45,524 nucleotides of DNA from the IMG/VR virus record IMGVR_UViG_3300027857_000029, positions 1 through 45,524 of that record; one strand, given 5' to 3'. Shown here piece after piece: positions 34,307 through 41,313 of the stretch; position 1 is the first letter of the stretch, and each line of letters begins with the position of its first letter. The position numbers were made by a program, and so were the translations under genes. The notes below the pieces were generated by a model. That model saw nothing but the letters and a program-made list of their open reading frames with translations, was not told the DNA's origin and did no database searches. This stretch comes from a virus.

Positions 34307-35889
34307 GTGCCCATCCAACTGGTTCCTGGTCCGGTCGGCATTTGCATCGGAGTGAGTTCCGTCGGGTTAGCAACCCGGATCGATTCCCGCACCGGCTCTG
34401 CGAACGTCAGCACCACCGCGTCCCACTCGTCCGGCGATTTCACCCCTCTCGCCCGCATCTGCTCCTTGCTTTCCAGCCGCAGCTTCTGATCGGTGGTCTG
34501 GTAGGTGTAGGCCGGCGCACAGGCATCGGACTGGAGGGTGTCGGAATCCGGGATGTCAGCACCCGCTGGCTGCTCCAACCAGTCTTTCGACCGCATCCAC
34601 ATCTCCGCTCGCCGGTCCACTGGTCCAGGCCGCTTGGTGCCGTCGCGCATCATCCGGACACCGGTCTGCGGCCGGCCGCCGAAGTTCACCAGCTTGACCA
34701 CCTTCGAATAAGGCTCACCCCAGCTTTCCAGGATGTCATACAGCCGGTCGCCGCCGCCGCCCGCGTCGATGAACATCCGGGTCGGCTTGTCCTGGTCGAT
34801 GATATCCCTGAGCCAGGCCAGCGCCTCGGTCGTGCCGATCTTGTTGCGGCTCTCCACCTTGGAGACCTTACGCCCCTTCCGCCACGCCACTGAGAAGCGA
34901 TCGTCGCCAAAGCGCGAGGGATCGACGCCCACCACCAGCGGGCCGAAGCCTTCCTTGTTGGCCTTGCGGGCAGCCAGCACCGTTTCCGGGTCGATATATG
35001 ACTGCTTCCCGGTCGCTTCGAACATCTCGACCGCCGAAGCCGGGTATTCCTGCTTGAAGAGCTTCGGGTCCTTCAGTTCGACGATTTTGGCCCGTCTCCA
35101 GGCCATTTGCCCGTCAGTCAGCCCATAAGCGCCCTGGTAGAACCGCTCTTCCTCGGTTGGCGACCAGTCCGGATCGAACCCTCTTGTGTATTCCGCGGTC
35201 CAGAACCACGGCACAAACAGCGCCATGTAGTCACCGATCCCGCGCTCGGCGTCCTGCCAGTGGTCGTAGTAGGCCCCTGACGGCCCGGCTCCAGTGCTCT
35301 CCAGCACGATCTCAGTGCCAGCGAAGTCCGGCACGGTCTGCACGATGCCGGCGAAGTGCCCCTTCGCATTCGGGCTTGCCGCGACCTCCGACCAGTGCAG
35401 CAACTGAATGGTCTGTGACCGGCCGCCCGCCTTGGTGCCCGCGGTGCCGACCTCATACGACGAGCCCAGCCGGTCGAAGACCAGTTCCTTGGCGTTGTCC
35501 ACGCCGGTCGAAGGCCTGAGAGGGTTATGCTCCTGGAACCGCTCAACCATTTCAAACAGGTTGTCGGTCGCAGGCTGCTCGTGGGTCATGATGTAAGTAT
35601 GAATGCCGCGCCAGAAGATGCTGCGGTGGTAAAACCGAGCCGCTATGTAAGTAGAGACGCCGCTTTGTCTGCCTTTTCCAATAATAACCCGGACCTTGCC
35701 AGTCCGTTTCTTCTGGTCCTCAAGTCGCTGATGCACAAATCTCTGGGTTTGATTGAATACCAACGGCAGTAACGGATTGCTTTCAACGTCCTTTGGCTGT
35801 ATCCGCAGGCATTCCTCGGCGAATGTCGGCAGGTCGCCGCGCAACCGCTCCAGGGCTTCTAGCCGTCGCTCGATATCTGAATCTGACAT
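34303..35889 (-). CDS. terL: terminase large subunit
   Basis: 528 aa. ATPase part: VRVIIGKGRQSGVSTYIAAR (Walker A-like GKGRQSGVST), IYIM-type strand after it, QTIQLLHWSEVAASPNAKGH (Walker B region) and AGTEIVLESTGAGPSGAYYD (coupling motif). Nuclease part: GPLVVGVDPSRFGDDRFSVA (first catalytic Asp), RMFIDAGGGGDRLYDILESW (second), and KSPDEWDAVVLTFAEPVR (third, DEWDA). This is the P22/Sf6-type headful-packaging organisation. The start ATG 35889 follows a repeat element shared with the upstream wHTH gene. Confidence 0.93.
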   Translation of the reverse strand: MSDSDIERRLEALERLRGDLPTFAEECLRIQPKDVESNPLLPLVFNQTQRFVHQRLEDQKKRTGKVRVIIGKGRQSGVSTYIAARFYHRSIFWRGIHTYIMTHEQPATDNLFEMVERFQEHNPLRPSTGVDNAKELVFDRLGSSYEVGTAGTKAGGRSQTIQLLHWSEVAASPNAKGHFAGIVQTVPDFAGTEIVLESTGAGPSGAYYDHWQDAERGIGDYMALFVPWFWTAEYTRGFDPDWSPTEEERFYQGAYGLTDGQMAWRRAKIVELKDPKLFKQEYPASAVEMFEATGKQSYIDPETVLAARKANKEGFGPLVVGVDPSRFGDDRFSVAWRKGRKVSKVESRNKIGTTEALAWLRDIIDQDKPTRMFIDAGGGGDRLYDILESWGEPYSKVVKLVNFGGRPQTGVRMMRDGTKRPGPVDRRAEMWMRSKDWLEQPAGADIPDSDTLQSDACAPAYTYQTTDQKLRLESKEQMRARGVKSPDEWDAVVLTFAEPVRESIRVANPTELTPMQMPTGPGTSWMGT

Positions 35890-35894
35890 GGGAA

Positions 35895-35925
35895 CCGGCT
35901 ACCAATTGCAGCCGATTCCCGTTAA
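35895..35925 (-). promoter_or_regulatory. repeat element upstream of terL
   Basis: Plus-strand CCGGCTACCAA, seven bases, CGATTCCCGTTAA. The same two blocks with the same seven-base spacer occur at 36343-36373 upstream of the wHTH gene; a partial copy (CCAA, seven bases, CGATTCCC) lies at 28596-28614 before a glycosyltransferase-like gene. Candidate promoter, operator or translation element. Confidence 0.5.
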
Positions 35926-36335
35926 CCGCCCTCGTAGAGCGCTCGCAGCAAAGCCTTGTTCTTCTCGTCCATCCACCAGCCCCGGTATCTGGCCGTATGG
36001 ATGAAGATCGGCGGCGACAACGCCTTCAACTTCCTGCGGAGCCGGCAAATGAGCACATCGACATGCCGCGCATGGACCGGCTTCCGGCGCTTCAGACCGA
36101 CGTCCAGGCGCGTGCACAGAGCGTGGTGATTGAGCGGCGTAGTCGAACCACTCAGAGCCATCAAAATTATCTCGGTCGCCCGGTTCATCGGAAGTTTGGG
36201 CTGCTGCGGAGGCGCCGTCGGAACCAGCGCTTCTTCCAGCGCCCGGATTTGCTCTCTGGCTTCGTGCAAAGCCAACCGACACAGGCCCAGGTCGGCCTTG
36301 CAGATCGCCAATGCGCGATAATCAGACTGGCTCAT
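35922..36335 (-). CDS. winged-helix protein with N-terminal coiled coil
   Basis: 137 aa from ATG 36335. N-terminal helix LCRLALHEAREQIRALEEAL; then an OmpR/PhoB-type DNA-binding domain: NRATEIILMALSGSTTPLNH, HALCTRLDVGLKRRKPVHAR, HVDVLICRLRRKLKALSPPI, FIHTARYRGWWM. The recognition helix (HVDVLICRLRRKL) and the winged hairpin (I.T.RY.GW) are clear, but the receiver domain is absent. Directly upstream of terL, it may be the DNA-recognition (small terminase) partner or a regulator; I cannot decide. Confidence 0.7.
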   Translation of the reverse strand: MSQSDYRALAICKADLGLCRLALHEAREQIRALEEALVPTAPPQQPKLPMNRATEIILMALSGSTTPLNHHALCTRLDVGLKRRKPVHARHVDVLICRLRRKLKALSPPIFIHTARYRGWWMDEKNKALLRALYEGG

Positions 36336-36342
36336 GGCCAGC

Positions 36343-36373
36343 CCGGCTACCAACCCAGAGCGATTCCCGTTAA
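36343..36373 (-). promoter_or_regulatory. repeat element upstream of the wHTH gene
   Basis: Second copy of the terL-leader element: CCGGCTACCAA (36343-36353), seven bases, CGATTCCCGTTAA (36361-36373). Confidence 0.5.
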
Positions 36374-36451
36374 GACCTCACCGGCCCGGAGTGGCCCGAC
36401 GCCGTGAGGCTCGGGGGAACCGCCCCAAGCGGGAACGCCCACCGCTCCGGG

Positions 36452-36691
36452 TCACCCCTTGGTCAGCGTCACCCGTATCCAGTCGTCGTCCACCCTGTCG
36501 ATCCGCTCCACCCACCCGTTCGCCATCGCCATCGCCTCAATCGTCGTCCGGCACTCCGCAGGCAGCATCCCGTCAATCGGCGACCGCCCCGATTTCATCT
36601 GCTCCCAGACCCGGCCGCAAGCGAACCCGTGCGCAAAGCTCGGCGACTGGTCCGGGAACGCCATCACCAATTGCCAGCCGTCGTCGCTCAT
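36452..36691 (-). CDS. small phage protein, unknown
   Basis: 79 aa: MSDDGWQLVMAFPDQSPSFA, HGFACGRVWEQMKSGRSPID, TTIEAMAMANGWVERIDRVD. The W.L...FPDQS.SF..GF.CG..W..M pattern recurs among phage small proteins. Last gene of a coupled trio (36452-37408). The 94 nt between it and the wHTH leader hold no gene. Confidence 0.65.
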   Translation of the reverse strand: MSDDGWQLVMAFPDQSPSFAHGFACGRVWEQMKSGRSPIDGMLPAECRTTIEAMAMANGWVERIDRVDDDWIRVTLTKG

Positions 36692-36906
36692 ACCCCCGTC
36701 CCCATGATCTTGGCATTCTCTGGAACCAGTTGCCGCACATGATCAATGTGCATCGTCAACAGCCGCTCCCGTAGCTCCGGTGGATGACCCGCCAGCCAGA
36801 TCGACAGCAACTCAGCCAGCGCCGCACCCTGAACACCACCACTCTCGCCTGCCAATGCGGGACGGAGCTTACGGGCAAGTTCCAATGCCGCCTTTGCCGG
36901 GTCCAT
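36688..36906 (-). CDS. small helical protein, unknown
   Basis: 72 aa from ATG 36906 (TGATG with the upstream stop). PAKAALELARKLRPALAGES, AALAELLSIWLAGHPPELRE, RLLTMHIDHVRQLVPEN. All-helical; coupled to neighbours by overlapping stop and start. Confidence 0.58.
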   Translation of the reverse strand: MDPAKAALELARKLRPALAGESGGVQGAALAELLSIWLAGHPPELRERLLTMHIDHVRQLVPENAKIMGTGV

Positions 36907-37202
36907 CACTCACCCTCCAGCCGCTTGATCAAATCGTGCGCCGCAATCGTAGCATCCCAGGGCTCGCCGCTCTTGCTCGGGAAAAACGGGTCCATACCCC
37001 CGCTGTGCGTCGCCTCAACCAGCATCGCAAACAGCGTGTCGATCGTCGCATGGCACCGCTTCAACGCCGCAGCCATCTCAGGCGCCAGAGCCATCTGACG
37101 GCCCAGGTCCGGGTGCGCCTCGTGAGCAAGCCGGCTCACATAAGCCACCGGCAACGTGCTCTCGTCCCGGATAATCCCCCCGCCCGCATCAAACCGCAGC
37201 AT
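36906..37202 (-). CDS. small protein, unknown
   Basis: 98 aa from the ATG at 37202. MLRFDAGGGIIRDESTLPVA, YVSRLAHEAHPDLGRQMALA, ALKRCHATIDTLFAMLVEAT, then GEPWDATIAAHDLIKRLEGE. Helical with a conserved-looking beta start. Unknown. Confidence 0.58.
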   Translation of the reverse strand: MLRFDAGGGIIRDESTLPVAYVSRLAHEAHPDLGRQMALAPEMAAALKRCHATIDTLFAMLVEATHSGGMDPFFPSKSGEPWDATIAAHDLIKRLEGE

Positions 37203-37408
37203 CACTCAGCCTCCACCGGTGGACCACTCAGCAACTGCCGAAGCATCCTCAAAGCCGGACCATGGTCCACACCAACCAGACACGCATCAATCAACGCCCG
37301 CTCAGCCGTCCGGATCGCCATGTGACGCTCAACCGCCGTCGGAGGACCCTTCTCAGCCCAATACCGATCAGCCGCAGCCATATCCCCAACCTCAGAAATT
37401 TCCATCAC
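37202..37408 (-). CDS. small protein, unknown
   Basis: 68 aa (start 37408 or 37405). DMAAADRYWAEKGPPTAVER, HMAIRTAERALIDACLVGVD. First gene of the trio. Its leader (37409-37489) is strikingly AT-rich (AAATTTTTATTATTT) and probably holds a minus-strand promoter. Confidence 0.58.
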   Translation of the reverse strand: MMEISEVGDMAAADRYWAEKGPPTAVERHMAIRTAERALIDACLVGVDHGPALRMLRQLLSGPPVEAE

Positions 37409-37489
37409 ACCAAGCCCCCTAAATTGACCCGGCAGAAATATCAGAAATAATAAAAATTTGCCAGCCGATATCCACTAATCTGGGTGTCC
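37409..37489 (-). promoter_or_regulatory. AT-rich leader, probable promoter region
   Basis: Minus strand runs GGCAAATTTTTATTATTTCT then GATATTTCTG, far more AT-rich than its surroundings, about 40-60 nt before the start at 37408. TGGCAA and GATATT are plausible but imperfect -35/-10 elements. Confidence 0.4.
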
Positions 37490-37517
37490 TCATTCAGACA
37501 CCGGCAGGGGGTTTTTC

Positions 37518-37664
37518 TCAGTGGAGGTCGTTTTCCCTGCGCTCGCTCTCTTCCCGACGGTCAAACGACTTGTGCACCAACACCCCCTCGTCCCAAAATG
37601 GGCCGCACCGACAATCCTCACTGTCGATGTCATGCTCCGCAATGTCTTCCAGCGGATATACCAC
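37518..37664 (-). CDS. small Cys-containing protein, unknown
   Basis: 48 aa, GTG start 37664: MVYPLEDIAEHDIDSEDCRC, GPFWDEGVLVHKSFDRREES, ERRENDLH. The P..D..EH....C.CGP......V.VH.S.D.RE pattern is that of a small protein common in phages. No strong ribosome site. Its 3' end (RRENDLH) is repeated in sequence at about 37768-37806. Confidence 0.5.
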   Translation of the reverse strand: MVYPLEDIAEHDIDSEDCRCGPFWDEGVLVHKSFDRREESERRENDLH

Positions 37665-37866
37665 CGCAGGAAGGCCCTGAGCGTAGTCAGGACCAAGGCT
37701 CGCCCAATATCAAAAAAATAATTTTGCCCAGCGGGGGGACGTATAGGGTGTGGGTGCATATTCACATGCACCGGGGTATTTCCACAGTGGGGATCGTTTT
37801 CCTGGCGGGTCCGGCCCGGATCGGCCCGGATCGGTCCCCGCCTCGGCGCGGTCGGCGCTGGCCGCC

Positions 37867-38124
37867 TCACGGCAGCGGCATCGACCACATCGCCTCGCGC
37901 TCGCTGACCTCGGCCGCCACCAACGCCAAGCGCTCGGTCTCCAGGGCCTGGGCCTGTTGCTGGCGTCGCGACCGCTCCGCCCCCTCCCGGGCGCAGTCGT
38001 CGCACCGGAACCGGCCGTGCCAGTCGTTGCCATCGCTGCATCGCTTGCCGCACTGGCAGCACCGCACCAGTCCGCTCGCCCGACCGTGCACCGCCGCCGC
38101 CGCCACTCCCCAGTCCGCTACCAT
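37867..38124 (-). CDS. small zinc-ribbon protein
   Basis: 85 aa with AGGAGGCGGCG before ATG 38124. LVRCCQCGKRCSDGNDWHGR, FRCDDCAREGAERSRRQQQA: two CxxC pairs for one zinc, then a helical charged tail (LETERLALVAAEVSEREAMW). Possibly regulatory. Its leader carries an 18-bp perfect palindrome (38165-38182). The 202 nt between it and the next gene (37665-37866) hold no gene I support. Confidence 0.68.
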   Translation of the reverse strand: MVADWGVAAAAVHGRASGLVRCCQCGKRCSDGNDWHGRFRCDDCAREGAERSRRQQQAQALETERLALVAAEVSEREAMWSMPLP

Positions 38125-38164
38125 CGCCGCCTCCTGTTAGTGGCCATACAGAACTCGCCACGCC

Positions 38165-38182
38165 TTCAAACGACCGTTTGAA
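38165..38182. promoter_or_regulatory. 18-bp perfect palindrome, candidate operator
   Basis: TTCAAACG-AC-CGTTTGAA, 41 nt upstream of the zinc-ribbon gene start. A second inverted repeat, CTGTAGG/CCTACAG, lies at about 38184-38218. Both are in the 119-nt gap between the RHH gene and the zinc-ribbon gene. Confidence 0.5.
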
Positions 38183-38243
38183 CTGTAGGCCGACCGTCCG
38201 AATAGACCTTGCCCTACAGGACAACCCCACATCTTGTGGTCTG

Positions 38244-38648
38244 TTAGCTCTTGGCCGCCTTGTCGGCCGCCGTGCCAGGCCGGAAGAACGGCCGCGCCTC
38301 GCCCTGGACCTTGAGCCGTGGTTCGAGGATCGGGCCGGCCGGGTGGTGGCCAATGGTCTTGGTCGCGACCGCATCGACGCGAGGGACCGGCACGCCGGCC
38401 TTGGCTTCGACGATGGCCTTGGCACGGGTGCGCCATTGGTCGCGCTGCTCCGTGAGGCTCGCGACCTCGGCCTCCAGCTTGGCGACCTTGGCGGCGTCGA
38501 TGTCAACGATCACCGGTCCGTCCCGCAGGTTGACCAACGCAGCGGCGATGACCTCGGCCTTGCTGCCGCTCTGCGTCTTGATCCATTCGAGCAAATCGAC
38601 CGGCAGCCGCACGGTCACTTGCTCCGTCTTGCTCGATGTCCCTGGCAT
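38244..38648 (-). CDS. ribbon-helix-helix regulator with coiled-coil tail
   Basis: 134 aa from ATG 38648. N-terminal RHH: KTEQVTVRLPVDLLEWIKTQ, SGSKAEVIAAALVNLRDGP (beta strand VTVRLP, two helices). Then a coiled coil AAKVAKLEAEVASLTEQRDQ, WRTRAKAIVEAKAG. No ribosome site precedes the ATG; instead two identical 17-bp dyads (38654-38670, 38686-38702) lie right before it, so it is probably self-regulated. The downstream tail is Pro/Lys-rich. Confidence 0.75.
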   Translation of the reverse strand: MPGTSSKTEQVTVRLPVDLLEWIKTQSGSKAEVIAAALVNLRDGPVIVDIDAAKVAKLEAEVASLTEQRDQWRTRAKAIVEAKAGVPVPRVDAVATKTIGHHPAGPILEPRLKVQGEARPFFRPGTAADKAAKS

Positions 38649-38653
38649 GGGTC

Positions 38654-38702
38654 GGGTGCATACCACCCGCGACCGATTCCACCACGGGTGCATACCACCC
38701 GC
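38654..38702 (-). promoter_or_regulatory. paired identical operators before the RHH gene
   Basis: GGGTG-CATAC-CACCC-GC occurs identically at 38654-38670 and 38686-38702, 32 bp apart (about three helical turns). Each site is itself an inverted repeat (GGGTG/CACCC). The first site ends six bases from the RHH start codon, as expected for an autoregulated ribbon-helix-helix repressor. Confidence 0.68.
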
Positions 38703-38767
38703 TATACCCCCGTCGGGGTCTTCTCCTGCCTGTCTGGGGCTACCTTTTGCGCCGTTTCCTGCGGGTT

Positions 38768-39256
38768 TCAGTTGTCTGGTTCGACAAGCCAGTCGGTGAT
38801 TGGTTGCTCGTCCTGGCTGGCCTGCTGCGCGCTTACATGCGCTTCTCTGGTATCTGCCTGGGGTTCGTTGTCGATGGCTTCGAAGCTGCCGTCGGCGGTC
38901 ACCTGAAGCTCGATGGCTTGGATTGGTTCGGGCTTGCCGAGGCGGCGGCTTTCGAGCCGATCAAGCAGGCTTTCGAAGCTCTCATCGGCTGAATGGCTTA
39001 GTGGTTGGCTGGGGAAACCGTATGCGCGGTTCAGGATATGGCTCAGGGCCACGACCTGAGTTGCTTCGGACTTGGCTGGTTCCTCGCCATTGCGGAGCTT
39101 GGCCTTTGGGATCAGTCCGCCCAACACTGCGAGCCTTCTGACAGCGGCGGGACCGTAGTCGGCTGCGATGGCGCGGATCTCTCTGGTGACCTTGTTGGTC
39201 GATCCTTTGGGGCGTCCGCCGCGGTTCTTTGGTGGGGCTTGAACAAGGTCGCTCAT
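38768..39256 (-). CDS. AT-hook-like / DUF5681-type phage protein
   Basis: 162 aa. N-terminal KNRGGRPKGSTNKVTREIRA and IAADYGPAAVRRLAVLGGLI: a GRPKG AT-hook-like element followed by helices, as in small phage proteins sometimes annotated as DUF5681 or terminase-small-like. C-terminal half acidic (GSFEAIDNEPQADTREAHVS). A 20-bp palindrome lies 53 nt upstream of the ATG. Function uncertain. Confidence 0.6.
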   Translation of the reverse strand: MSDLVQAPPKNRGGRPKGSTNKVTREIRAIAADYGPAAVRRLAVLGGLIPKAKLRNGEEPAKSEATQVVALSHILNRAYGFPSQPLSHSADESFESLLDRLESRRLGKPEPIQAIELQVTADGSFEAIDNEPQADTREAHVSAQQASQDEQPITDWLVEPDN

Positions 39257-39309
39257 GAGGCTTTCCGTCGGTTTTCTGGAATTGATGCGACGGTTGTCTC
39301 AGTTGCTGC

Positions 39310-39329
39310 TTATTTGCAAGTGCGAATAA
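39310..39329. promoter_or_regulatory. 20-bp palindrome, candidate operator
   Basis: TTATTTGCAAGTGCGAATAA: arms TTATT.GCA and TGC.AATAA around a two-base centre. In the AT-rich gap between the 73-aa gene and the DUF5681-like gene; distinct in sequence from the other operators nearby. Confidence 0.5.
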
Positions 39330-39352
39330 ATCAAATAGTTCTTTGGTTTTGA

Positions 39353-39571
39353 TTACTTTGGTTTTCCGAGTTCGCTAAGTGGAACTGGCCTTTCGCCGGT
39401 AATCGCTTCCATGGCGTCTTCAACGGTTTCGTATCGACCGTCGTTGACTGCCTGAACGGCCTGCCTGAGGTTTGCGACCATTTCGCGGGCTTTGGCCTGG
39501 ACCTTTGGTGGTGCGGCCTCCAGGCTGGCCAGGTAGTCTGGTCCGATTTCGACGGTGATGGGCTGGCGCAT
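39353..39571 (-). CDS. small helical protein, unknown
   Basis: 72 aa from ATG 39571. ITVEIGPDYLASLEAAPPKV, QAKAREMVANLRQAVQAVND, GRYETVEDAMEAITGERPVP. Helical; overlaps the previous gene's stop. Confidence 0.58.
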   Translation of the reverse strand: MRQPITVEIGPDYLASLEAAPPKVQAKAREMVANLRQAVQAVNDGRYETVEDAMEAITGERPVPLSELGKPK

Positions 39572-39753
39572 CACTCGCTCCCTGCGAACCTGAGAAGCCT
39601 GCTTGCGATGTAGGCCGCCTGGGATGGGCTACAGCGGTAGTAGACGTGGGTCCGTCCATCCTTGTCCAGAATGGCGACGATGGCTTCCTGGGCTTCAGGG
39701 TGGCGGCGCTGCGCCTCTTCCAGGACCGCTGCGGCGCTGACGAACTCTGGCAT
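39571..39753 (-). CDS. small protein, unknown
   Basis: 60 aa: MPEFVSAAAVLEEAQRRHPE, AQEAIVAILDKDGRTHVYYR, SPSQAAYIASRLLRFAGSE. Alpha/beta pattern. Overlaps the preceding gene's tail. Confidence 0.58.
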   Translation of the reverse strand: MPEFVSAAAVLEEAQRRHPEAQEAIVAILDKDGRTHVYYRCSPSQAAYIASRLLRFAGSE

Positions 39754-39976
39754 TGCGTTCCCTTTCGAGATAGGCGCTGCAAAGCGCTGCGGCCTCTGGT
39801 GTCGATGGGCGTTCGTGGTGATCGCGGGCTGCGTTCATCCAGCCGTGCCAGTAGGCCTTGCCACGGTTTTCTCCTGGCTCTGGGTCGCCCTTTTCGAACG
39901 AGCGGTAGCCTTCAACGATCTCATCGCTGGGCAGGCTGTCTAGGTCCTCCAGCGTGCTGACCGGCGCGAAGCTCAT
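39695..39976 (-). CDS. small phage protein, unknown
   Basis: 93 aa. TLEDLDSLPSDEIVEGYRSF, GENRGKAYWHGWMNAARDHH: the GYR.F..GD..P......YWHGW.NA..D motif occurs in many phage small proteins. The last 59 nt overlap the next gene in another frame, so the basic C-terminus (QRRSGPGRGAAPPP) may be extra. Confidence 0.6.
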   Translation of the reverse strand: MSFAPVSTLEDLDSLPSDEIVEGYRSFEKGDPEPGENRGKAYWHGWMNAARDHHERPSTPEAAALCSAYLERERNARVRQRRSGPGRGAAPPP

Positions 39977-40152
39977 GACACCGGGCTCAGGTCTGCGGCG
40001 GCCTCCAGGACCGTGCAGGCGAAGCGGCGGGCTGTATCAGCGTCGAAGTGCGTATCGTAGGTCGGACCGATGCCATCGAGCGGCTTGAGCCTGATGTGCA
40101 CGTGGTTCTCCGTGCACGTGGTGATGCTGATCTCTGCGGCTTCAAGCTCCAT
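39973..40152 (-). CDS. small protein, unknown
   Basis: 59 aa from ATG 40152: MELEAAEISITTCTENHVHI, RLKPLDGIGPTYDTHFDADT, ARRFACTVLEAAADLSPVS. Beta-beta-helix pattern. The stop overlaps the next ATG (ATGA), supporting translation. Confidence 0.58.
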   Translation of the reverse strand: MELEAAEISITTCTENHVHIRLKPLDGIGPTYDTHFDADTARRFACTVLEAAADLSPVS

Positions 40153-40228
40153 GCGAATCCCGCTGAAACGAACGATGGCCCGCCGAACGATCGACGGACC
40201 ACCGGACTAGCCTCGGATGTGTGGCTTG

Positions 40229-40438
40229 TCAGCCCCTGGCTTTCTCGCCGCCCAGTCCCAGACCGCCCTTCGGCGGGTCGCGATCGAGCGTGTAGGCGTC
40301 AACCGGCGCTGACGTTTCGATCGGGAAGCGGCTTGATGAGCCTGGCCGGCTGCCTGAACCAACGCTCGTTGCCAGTTTCGACGACGACTGAGCCGGCGCC
40401 TTGATGGTGTGTTTGTCGGTTCCGAGTGGTCCCGCCAT
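40229..40438 (-). CDS. small protein at the head of the minus-strand operon
   Basis: 69 aa from ATG 40438 with GGAGG nine bases upstream. MAGPLGTDKHTIKAPAQSSS, FPIETSAPVDAYTLDRDPPK. Polar and probably disordered. First gene of the leftward unit, facing the divergent plus-strand operon. Confidence 0.55.
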   Translation of the reverse strand: MAGPLGTDKHTIKAPAQSSSKLATSVGSGSRPGSSSRFPIETSAPVDAYTLDRDPPKGGLGLGGEKARG

Positions 40439-40665
40439 TTTGAAATCCTCCAATGGAGTCAGTTGTGCACCAGGATTGACTACACACCGAAAAGACCGTT
40501 TCGCAAGTCTTCCATTAAATCCACAGATGTGTGTTGACGCTGGATTGATTTTCTGGCCTTATTCCGTCTCTACCGCCTACGTGACAAGCCGAAAAGACCA
40601 AAACCTAAGGATTTCTGCCATTTTGCTTACCCGCGCCTCGGGGTTTTCAGGGGCGGAGACAGACA
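40439..40665. promoter_or_regulatory. divergent intergenic region between the two operons
   Basis: 227 nt without a gene. Holds a DnaA-box-like half dyad (ATTAAATCCACAGATGTGTG, 40514-40533), a plus-strand TTGACG (-35-like, 40534-40539) and two copies of CCGAAAAGACC (about 40488 and 40586). Promoters for both directions are expected here but I cannot place the -10 elements securely. Confidence 0.45.
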
Positions 40666-40917
40666 GTGATCTACCGCGTTAACGCTCACGACGCTCTCAA
40701 CGGCACCGTCAACCGCACCCGTTGGGAAGCCAAAAGCTCCGCAATCAGCGCAGCCAAAACCTACTTCCAATCCGGCGCGTATCTCTGGGTTGACGTTGTT
40801 GCCGAGGACAAGGCGCGCCGCATCACCTACCCGCTGCACCTGGAACGGGTCGCGACCGATGAGGAAAAGGTCGCGATCTGCACCCGCTACGCTGCCCGCG
40901 TTGAGGGAGGTTGCTAA
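40666..40917 (+). CDS. small protein, first of the rightward operon
   Basis: 83 aa, GTG start with GGAG upstream. MIYRVNAHDALNGTVNRTRW, EAKSSAISAAKTYFQSGAYL, WVDVVAEDKARRITYPLHLE. Alpha/beta small domain. Unknown function. Confidence 0.6.
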   Translation: MIYRVNAHDALNGTVNRTRWEAKSSAISAAKTYFQSGAYLWVDVVAEDKARRITYPLHLERVATDEEKVAICTRYAARVEGGC

Positions 40918-40918
40918 C

Positions 40919-41146
40919 ATGGCAAAGACCATCAAGGTCGCTCGCTTGGTCGAGAAGGCTAATCAGTTCTTCAAGACCTCGCCCGATAGCGCTCGCCTGG
41001 ATCGCCTGCACGTCGCGACCTTCCTCGATAGCGTCTTGCACGAGACCAAGACCTACGCGGGCTTTGGCTACCTCACGGCCTACGGGGAACCAGGCAACGA
41101 TAGTTCTCGGGTGTTCTACTACCTGCACCGCAGTCTGGAGGCCTGA
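40919..41146 (+). CDS. small protein, unknown
   Basis: 75 aa with GGGAGG before ATG 40919. KTIKVARLVEKANQFFKTSP, RLDRLHVATFLDSVLHETKT, YAGFGYLTAYGEPGNDSSRV. The helix followed by YAGFGYL...G...DSSR resembles small proteins in other phages; function unknown. Confidence 0.65.
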   Translation: MAKTIKVARLVEKANQFFKTSPDSARLDRLHVATFLDSVLHETKTYAGFGYLTAYGEPGNDSSRVFYYLHRSLEA

Positions 41147-41148
41147 GC

Positions 41149-41313
41149 ATGGACAAGCAACTAGCTTCCATCGTGCTTTGCGCCGCCTCAGGTGGCTGTC
41201 TCGTTGGCGCGCTGCGCTGCATTCCGATCCGCTACACCAGGAGGGGCGCAATGCGCTTCCTCCGCGTGGGCCGTTTCCAGGCGTCCTGGGTAATGTGCAG
41301 GGAGTCAATCTGA
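41149..41313 (+). CDS. tiny protein, possible membrane segment
   Basis: 54 aa: MDKQLASIVLCAASGGCLVG, ALRCIPIRYTRRGAMRFLRV. Short hydrophobic N-terminal stretch and basic C-terminal half. Stop shares a base with the next ATG (TGATG). Confidence 0.45.
   Translation: MDKQLASIVLCAASGGCLVGALRCIPIRYTRRGAMRFLRVGRFQASWVMCRESI

Noticed and set aside
37490-38506. Long Arg/Pro-rich minus-strand open frame of about 338 codons
   Set aside because: Its composition is typical of an antisense or out-of-frame reading of GC-rich genes, and it overlaps the RHH and zinc-ribbon genes, which have real domain motifs.
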